In this document: positions 57,701-64,000 of the stretch, piece by piece
Position numbering within the stretch: position 1 is the stretch's first letter
Layout of the letters: each line of letters opens with the position of its first letter
DNA from: Tranzscheliella williamsii
Taxonomy: Eukaryota; Basidiomycota; Ustilaginomycetes; Ustilaginales; Ustilaginaceae
DNA length: 64,000 bases
Direction: 5' to 3'
NCBI GenBank assembly: GCA_023212725.1
Contig: JALBYF010000036.1
Location: 124,001 to 188,000 of the forward strand
Notes under the pieces: model-generated
What the model was told of the DNA's origin: nothing
The model's input: the letters and a program-made list of their open reading frames with translations, nothing else
Databases searched by the model: none
Position numbers and translations under genes: made by a program

Positions 57701-58905
57701 GACCGCCACTCGATGAGGGCACAGAAGAAACGGAGAGGCGGGGAGGGAAGAATGGGATGGGAGGAGGGATGAGGCGGATGTGGTGGGAGCTTACTTACCT
57801 TCTGAAGACGGGCGGTGGTACCTTCGTCGGCCATTCTCTGATGACGGACGCAGAGTTTGCGAGTTGCGGGCGGTACAAGCGGGGTGGCAGCGGCGACGCC
57901 GGCGGCATTCGCTTCTGATCTTTCCGCATTGAGGCTACTGCCGTGGGGTTCGGCATCTTCGTCCGATCCACGAAGCCCACCGCGATGAGATTCAGAGAGA
58001 TTAATACCCTCGCTAGCCAGGGCTGGGGCAAGTGACGATGGACTGAGAGATTTTGTGTCGGCTCGGGTCAATGATCTGGCATTGCGTTGTGAGATTGAGA
58101 TGATGGCGGGCGAAGCCCTCTCTCCAAATGGCACGTCATTGACGGGTACAACGTCAGGAGGTCCGCAGCGTCGGTTGGATCCGTCCGTGGTCGCGCTGAA
58201 GCTGGCGCGTTGGAGCGGATAGGAAGAGCTGCTTCTGGGTAGGATCGACCAGCCGTCTCCCGAACTAGCAGAATGGACCGAAGCTTGGGTATAGGGCGGT
58301 GGCAATGGCGAAGACGGTAACCGTCGGGTGGCGAGGTCGGATTGCGACGGCTGCTCGTGTTGGCCAACAGCCGTTTGTGTATTAAGATGGTCGATGCCCA
58401 TGCGCGCATGAAGCATAGGGTCAGATTGAGTTGCGGCAGGTGGTGTGTTGACGCTAAGGGTGGCCATAGCTGATGTGGCGGGATAGTCCGCGTTGTTACT
58501 ATGCTGGGAAGGGCTTAGTGCGGCTCTTCTATCCGACGGCTGCCGTGCAGCAGCAGCAGAGGACTGCGGGGAAGACCCGAATTGGCGTCGTTGTGATGAT
58601 AAACTCGCTCCCACTGGCGGTTGCGAAGACAATGTCGAATCTGAGAGGAGTGAAACAGGTCTGTAGCTTCCTGGCGTAGGGACTGTGGCGGCGGTACCTA
58701 TCGCACCCTCTTCCAGGGTCTGTCCAGAAGAGGAAGGGGTCGAATAATTCTTCAGCGGTGTTCTAATCGGGCAGCGCGAGTGATTGGAGGAATGGGACTG
58801 AAGATGCTGTTCGTGGCGCTGATGGGGTTCTTGTTGATGATGGTGGTCGTCTGGGAGGAAGTCAGGAATAGTGCTAGTGCCGATAGCCCTGTGTGGTCCC
58901 GTCAT
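54793..58905 (-). CDS. MET30: Sulfur-metabolism regulator Met30/SconB: F-box/WD40 ubiquitin-ligase subunit
   Basis: Two exons, 58905-57799 and 57363-54793, with a 435-bp intron (GTAAGT...ACAG) between codons; the product is 1225 residues. The splice joins RKLCVRHQRMADEGTTARLQ to KSIESLPLADQTAVNTVWSL, a conserved block of this family, so the two parts are one gene. Residues ~1-335 are disordered, Ser/Gln/Pro-rich. The F-box (IDPFSLFPREVSLKVLGHLD) and the family-specific block [20 protein letters not shown] lie at ~425-490. Seven WD40 repeats from ~630 to the end include TGHTDGIMCLQFN, EGHTRGVRCLQYD, FGHVEGVWSLDVD and VGHKGAVTCVSLS. A ~160-residue disordered insert splits the propeller near ~900-1050. 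As substrate receptor of an SCF E3 ligase it represses sulfur-assimilation genes when sulfur is ample. Confidence 0.93.
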
Positions 58906-61204
58906 TGCAGGCGAAATTTCTTTGAGGCCAAGCCTGCGAAATGGACGCCGAGAGTGCCTAGCTGCGAGTTAGGGTGGCGTCGAACGGCGCATGGCAATGG
59001 CGAAGCAGCCAGGTATACAAAGCGAGCCTACGCTCTAGTGCTATGCGCAACGAACGTGCCGGGGCGATCGACAGCTTCACGGAGTTAAGTGCTGTTGTTC
59101 AAGTGATGAGAAGGAAGCGCAAATGTATGCCGCTGCGGCCAAGGCGGACTTGGAGGCAGAAGGAGAGGTATGGGTAGAGGCTGAGCGCAGGTTGAAATGC
59201 GCAGCAGATGATGAGACAATGGCCGTATGCGTCGTCTCCTTGACCGTCTAACTAGACCGAATGCGGTATTGAAGCTGGTCCGGAAGCTGATGTGCGGTGT
59301 AGGGGTAGGGTCGGTGGTGGGGCGAGGCAGGCAGGATGCGGGCAAATTTGAGCGCAGGACAGCCGTATTGCCTTGAGCGTCGGGATTGCGATGTAGGGTT
59401 GCTGTGATATGGCAAAGAAAACGGGTCAGCCGATGGTGAGGATTCAAGCCAACGATGAGGAGCGTAAGGTGTGATGGAAGGGTGGCGCGAGCGACGATGA
59501 TAATCATTCGCACGGGGGCGCGCAGAGCAAGGCCCGATGGTGCCATCGGTCTGGCCAAACTCGAAATCTAATTCTCTCTGTTCGGTCACTTTCTCTGCGT
59601 CTGCAGAATTTCAGATGATCTATTTGCAATCCGCAGTCGTCCAGCCTCGGACCGCAGATGGGCACAACCTCGGTGGTTAAGCAGCCTGCTGCTTGCCGCT
59701 GTGGGTTTCCTGGCGGTGGGACACTCTGTGCTTCGACAGCCAACGCTCAGTGTCAGTGCAATGACGAATCTGCTAACCGAATTTTCGACATCCACCTCCC
59801 CCAATTTAAGCTTGCGCGCGCCAGGCACATGCGTAGATCACAAGACTAAAAGATAGCGCCAGCCAGTAGTGCTGTCTGCTGTCACCACGAGAAGGCGATA
59901 TGAGCATACAAGTGCAACTGGCTGTACTTACATGTGGCGTCTGTTATGAGAAACCGGAATTCGGCGGTCACGCCATCCAGCCTAAGCTGGTGTACCACCA
60001 ACTTACGCCGCACGTGTGACCCCCCAGGCGAAATCATCCCGATGGCTCCCCGGCGGGCATGTGTAGCATCACACGGCGTTCTGCCCCTGCTCACCTCGGT
60101 AAGGACAATCATGGGCTGGCTGGCTCCCTAACCAGTGTCCGAAAGAATTCCGGAAAAAGTCTCGGGAAAGGGGTTTGATAAGAACACGACAAAGATTGAT
60201 CACCGCACGACATTACCCGATAGCGATCTTGCACGAGCGCTTTCACAACATTTGCTGGAGTCTGACATGAACACTGCCATTATGTTGTGTGACATTGTGC
60301 GATATCTACAGTTGCCTGGTGTTGATGATCACGATGCTACTTGAGAGTCAATTCAAGTGATATCTACTAGGGAGTGTCGATGAGCTGCCACTCAAAGTTA
60401 TGATAAATACCATGTTTCCTGTCCCGGATGAAGTCGCATCGGGGTAAGACTTTGCATTAGCTATCGGGAATTGTCGTGTGTTGATCAATCTTTGTCGTAT
60501 TTTTATCAACCCCCCTCGGGAACATAGAAGAAGAGTGCGCGATTTAACAGACGTTCGAGAAATAAAGATGGAACTCACACTGTGATTCATTCACAGTGTC
60601 TGGTTGGTCGGCTTGCGTGAACGTCCCAGAAGACGAGCACGTCGCCGGGCCACGGCATGGAAACGGCGCGTAGCTATGCATGCCCATATGCCCACGGGCG
60701 GGCCTTTCGAACTGGCGTATCGAGGAAGTCTGGGCAGCATCGAGCAGGCCGTTGTCGTGCCTGTGCTGCATTGCGACACACCTAGAAGAGGCAGCCCAGG
60801 TGTGCGCCCGACCCGATCGCGCGCGCCGCACGGCTTTCCTGGCCGCAGCGAAAGGCGGGCCGAAAACACGGCATCTTTAGCACTTTGTGCACCTTGACTG
60901 CCCCTGCCGCCGGCCGCTTGGGTTTTAGGTGTACACCGCTCTACGTTCCGACATCCAAAAGTGCTCTAAAGTCGATTGTGCTGAGGTGCTTGATAAAGAC
61001 GGCTTTGCTAGCACTGTTGTATTCCTCAGTACAGTCTGCTAATGCACCTGCCATCTTCATATCTGAAGTCGTGCAAAAACCTCCCCTCCCCACTTGCGCA
61101 TATGTAGAAAAGATGTGAGCGTATAGAAGAGCACAAGCGCCTCCAAAGCGCAACACGGAGAGACTGCATGACGCTACATTACGAAGCTTTCAGAGCTTGT
61201 GTGT
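58906..61204. other. Gene-free 2.3 kb region with a foldback element
   Basis: The first ~700 bp is probably leader/promoter of MET30. Open frames of up to ~150 codons lack any domain and have scattered amino-acid composition. A 360-bp inverted-repeat element lies at 60161-60520 (separate entry). Base composition from about 59.8 kb onward appears lower in GC than in the housekeeping region. No gene is supported. Confidence 0.5.
60161..60520. mobile_element. Foldback/MITE-like element: ~60-bp imperfect inverted repeats
   Basis: The left arm (60161-60223) and right arm (60461-60520) are inverted copies. The reverse complement of the left arm reads CTATCGGG, TGTCGTG, TGATCAATCTTTGTCGT, then TTATCAA and CCC blocks, matching the right arm with about ten mismatches or small gaps. 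The 237-bp centre encodes no recognisable protein, and no clear target-site duplication is visible. It could be a non-autonomous terminal-inverted-repeat element or a relic of a larger transposon. Confidence 0.55.
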
Positions 61205-63497
61205 TTACATGTGAAGTAGGATTCTGGTAAGCACTTCTCGGGTGTGGATGAGATCTTGCTGAAGCACCTGACTGAACAAAGCCGCTTGCGCAGCTTCCTT
61301 GATCTTCTCGTAGTCCTCCTCCGCCTCCTCCTCCTCCTCCTCCTCTTCGTCCTCTTCTTCTTCTTCTTCTTCCGCCTCTTCTTCTCCTTCCTCTTCCTCA
61401 GTCCCTGTCTGGCCACATCCGGCTTCGAACCGAGTTCGCTTTACCGCCTGTGTATTGGCGTCGAAAGGGGAGCATCCTTCGCTTTGAAGCGCTACAACCT
61501 CCACGTCGTTCGTACTTGCTTGTGTTCCGAGAGCCTTCGGGCCCAATTGCGAAGGCGGACTCAGACCCGGATCCGTGTCTTCCGAGTGCCTTCTGGCGTC
61601 GCCAAAAACAGAACTGCTATCGCTGAAGGTTCCTTGAGAGGTATCTTCGCGCGATTCCACCATCCGATTACTTGAGTACCGCCTACCTTCCACTTGACTC
61701 TGCTCAGAACCAGAATCGCTCCCAATGGCACCAGAACCTTCGTGTGATTCCACCACCTGATTACTTGAGTGCCGCCTACCTTCCACCCCAATCTGCTCAG
61801 ACTCGGAGCCGCTCCCAATGGCACCTCCTCCAGCTTCGAAAGAGGAACGAGGTTCCGAGCCAAGGCTCAATTCGATCTTCCCAAAGAATTTTCGGGTATT
61901 TTCCCGCATCAAAGCATGCGTGAAGCATAGATAGCTTGTTACGATCGCCTGTACGGACGAACAAAGGTATCGCATGATACATCAATAGATGTACTAGCAA
62001 GGAACAGTCAAAGCAAGTTGAGATACTCACCTTAATGTTGAGGTTTGGCGCCTTTTCTTCGTCGTAGTGTACTTTCTTCACGACGGTATCTCCGGCAATG
62101 ACCTGGGACAGTAGGTAGTCGAGACCACCTCCATTGTAATAAGGAAGGTCATTGGCCGTGATGGGCCCACGAAGGAGGTATGCATGAGAGTGGTAAATAC
62201 TCAACTTGTGGTCGTCGAACCTGTATCGATGATAGGTTGGTTTTGTCATTAACGATCAGAGCAAAGAGGGATCTTGAACTTACAGCTTATGTTCGACTGA
62301 TCTTAGCAGCAAGCCATTGCGCTGGTTGTGCAGGCTCAGATCCTCGGTTAGGAAGATCCGTGGGTCGAATCGCGAGAGACCGGCAAGGGATTTAGTGCAA
62401 ACATCGTCGGGATTGAGCTCAAACTTATCCGGCTCCCTGCAAAACATAACGTCAAGCACCTCCTGGTAAAGATCTTCAGAGACCGACCTGGGAATGATGT
62501 GGGCAGCCTCCGTGCCCTCATCGGCCCCTGTGACGATACATTTTGTGCCACTTGACTCAAGCAAGCGTGACCGGAAGCCGTCCAGGCTTGCAGCTGTACC
62601 GACCCGCTTCTGATCGTTGGGGTATGTTTCGGTGCCCGCTTGCGCAGTTGTGCCGGCCGCCAGGTCACTCTCGGTTCCCTGTCGAGGCCGCTTCTTGCTT
62701 TTGCCGATGAAACGATTCCACAGAAATTGACCTTTGGAGTGCAGGAAGTGTGCGCGCCTGAAGCCTTTGGTGAGGCGATCCAGATAGCCCGCAGCTTTCA
62801 GCTGGGCACAGTCGACGATGATCGTTATCTCCGTTGCGGAGGTGTCTGCAAGGGACACGCTGTCTAGCTCGTTCTCAAATGCCTCTTTAGACATACCTAG
62901 TACCTCGAAGCCGACCAGCAGATCGAACTGCTTTTTGCAAGTATGCAGAGGGTCGAAAGGGCTCTCGCCGAAACATTTGCAAGAAGGGATGGTGACACCG
63001 ATAAACTCGCAGGCATCAGCCAGCGTTTGTTCTAGAGGCATGCATTTCGCAGTTGCGTAAGGGATGATCCCTACCTTGCTGCGGTGGCGCTCCCATACTG
63101 GATCTAGTATCTGAGCCTCCGATATGTTTACAGTAATAAGATGTCGCTTGCTACCCCCGAAGTGTTGTAAACTTCGTATGTTGCTGAGACCGGTAAACTT
63201 GAAATAAACCTGAAGGATCTTCATACTGGCTGTATGCTGCGCTGACGGTGTGAGTGGTGCGTGCAGCGGAGTAAGGGTAACGGCCGAAGAAGACACAGCG
63301 GGCAACGTGGACGTTGACGAAGACGGGGAAAGGGATGGGGATAGTGGTGAAGGTGTGTGAAACGCTGCTTGGGAATGAGCAAGAGGACCAAAGTCCTCAG
63401 GCCCGGGATGGGCATCGTTTGCGGTGTAGGCAGCATACATTGTGGCTGGGTCCTCAGGCCCGAGATGGCCATCGTTTGCGGTGTAGGCAGCATACAT
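61205..63497 (-). CDS. HNH-nuclease-like protein with repeats at both ends
   Basis: Three exons: 63497-62284, 62220-62031 and 61948-61205, with introns of 63 and 82 bp (GTAAGT...ACAG, GTGAGT...ACAG); phases join to give 715 residues. An HNH_2-type domain spans ~315-420: SSGTKCIVTGADEGTEAAHI followed by IPRS, a conserved NGLLL with the HNH Asn, then a His-x-x-Phe/Leu-Asp end created by the first splice. Before it lies a region with VWERHRSKVGIIPYATAKCM and CECCKQ-like Cys residues. The N-terminus has two 19-residue repeats, and the C-terminal part has two 31-residue repeats plus a Glu-rich run. Basidiomycete genomes carry many such uncharacterised HNH genes; the biological role is unknown. The second intron is the weaker call: reading through it stays open for ~75 codons. 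Confidence 0.7.
61640..61825 (-). repeat. Two 93-bp in-frame repeats in the HNH-like gene
   Basis: Each copy encodes a 31-residue unit starting GAIGS and containing VEGRR, SSN and VES; copies are separated at 61732/61733 and differ at several positions. Followed downstream by a Glu-rich tract (about 61310-61400). Confidence 0.8.
63384..63497 (-). repeat. Two 57-bp in-frame repeats at the start of the HNH-like gene
   Basis: The first codons encode MYAAYTANDGHLGPEDPAT, then a close copy MYAAYTANDAHPGPEDFGP. Each copy starts with ATG, so translation could begin at either. Confidence 0.85.
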
Positions 63498-64000
63498 CGT
63501 GATTAAGAAAGGCGGCAGATGAGATGACTAGGAACAAATAACGTCAGTGCATGTATACCTGGCATTAGGGAGGTTTCGAGTTACCGGTCACCTCACCCAG
63601 TGTCACGGCCGATAAGCGAATATATGAGAGCGCGCGCCCCAAATATTCGGCAATGTTACAGCCACACCCACTTCCGTTATCCCCGGGCGGTGATATATGA
63701 ACCTAGATTTTCCCTAGGTATACCCATCGCCCGATGCAGACAACCGCGTGATCTAACATGTTTACAGACTCGCCGCAGTCAGCATTTAGCTTGTTTCTGT
63801 TACGGTTGTTCACCGGCACTCAGGTACTTGACCGGGCACCGTAGTATAAACAACATAGCACCTGGCCCATGCCTGGTCTGCCCCTATCTCGGCCATATCC
63901 TAACCCCATAACCCAGCACACTTGGACACATATATATCCGCCCTGACCCATGATCCCCCCTTTGGGAGGTTGTCAAATGTATTTAGTCTATTGCTACCCA
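63498..64000. other. Right-edge sequence without a recognised gene
   Basis: About 500 bp upstream of the HNH-like gene, with several CCATA/TAACCC-like short motifs near 63900. They are too few and irregular to call telomeric. No gene is seen. Confidence 0.4.

Noticed and set aside
59085..59558. A 157-codon minus-strand frame upstream of MET30
   Set aside because: Ser/Thr/Pro/His-rich, no motif, and sits in the probable leader of MET30.
60135..60344. A 69-codon plus-strand frame starting at GTG and overlapping the left arm of the foldback element
   Set aside because: It has no ATG start, no motif and crosses the inverted arm.
63890..63920. TAACCCCATAACCC-like sequence resembling telomeric repeats
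   Set aside because: Only two irregular copies; too short to call a telomere.

Overview
The window looks like nuclear DNA of a basidiomycete fungus, most likely a smut or smut-related yeast (Ustilaginomycotina). Most genes are long single exons, and the few introns carry GTAAGT/GTGAGT-type donors. Coding DNA is GC-rich, and proteins carry long Ser/Ala/Gln-rich disordered tails. The set includes eIF3k, an INO80F-like protein, a Met30/SconB sulfur controller and an HP1-like chromodomain protein, which suits a non-Saccharomyces fungus. The species assignment is inference. No tRNA, rRNA, CRISPR array or prokaryotic feature was seen.

Layout. 1-5.6 kb, all minus strand: the start of isovaleryl-CoA dehydrogenase, an LTO1-like ribosome/Fe-S adaptor and a Whi3-like RNA-binding protein. 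After a 2.8 kb gene-free stretch come eIF3k and isopentenyl-diphosphate isomerase (divergent), ribosomal protein L9/uL6, a membrane-anchored PC-esterase-like protein and an UNC93-like transporter. 18-28 kb holds a glycerolipid acyltransferase fused to an AIG2/GGCT-like domain, mitochondrial Met-tRNA formyltransferase, an ERF2-type DHHC palmitoyltransferase and a BNA3-type kynurenine aminotransferase. 28-42 kb holds a GCIP-kynureninase fusion, a WW-domain protein, threonyl-tRNA synthetase, an INO80F-like protein, a PP2A activator, a weakly SAC3/GANP-like protein and a Dot5-like thiol peroxidase. 42-59 kb holds a large ankyrin protein, an OSR1/FRAY-type kinase, an LDAH-like lipase, an HP1-like protein and a two-exon Met30. 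From about 59 kb the density of housekeeping genes drops. A 360-bp foldback element and an HNH-nuclease-like gene with internal repeats lie there.

How genes work together. Most are unlinked housekeeping functions. The clearest pathway link is the kynurenine branch point: kynureninase (BNA5 type) and kynurenine aminotransferase (BNA3 type) lie in tandem, 0.6 kb apart. Many neighbours are divergent pairs sharing 0.3-1.4 kb promoters, two of which carry a CACGTG core. Others are convergent pairs with short 3' gaps.

Most unusual points: two uninterrupted domain fusions (PlsC + AIG2/GGCT; GCIP + kynureninase), a PC-esterase-like protein in which the GDS serine is histidine, a split first RRM in the Whi3 protein, possible alternative initiation for dual-targeted ThrRS, and the repeat-bearing right end. 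Exon ends were placed by reading splice sites and checking that phases join. Starts are the first plausible in-frame ATG; several frames stay open upstream with only TTG or GTG codons.
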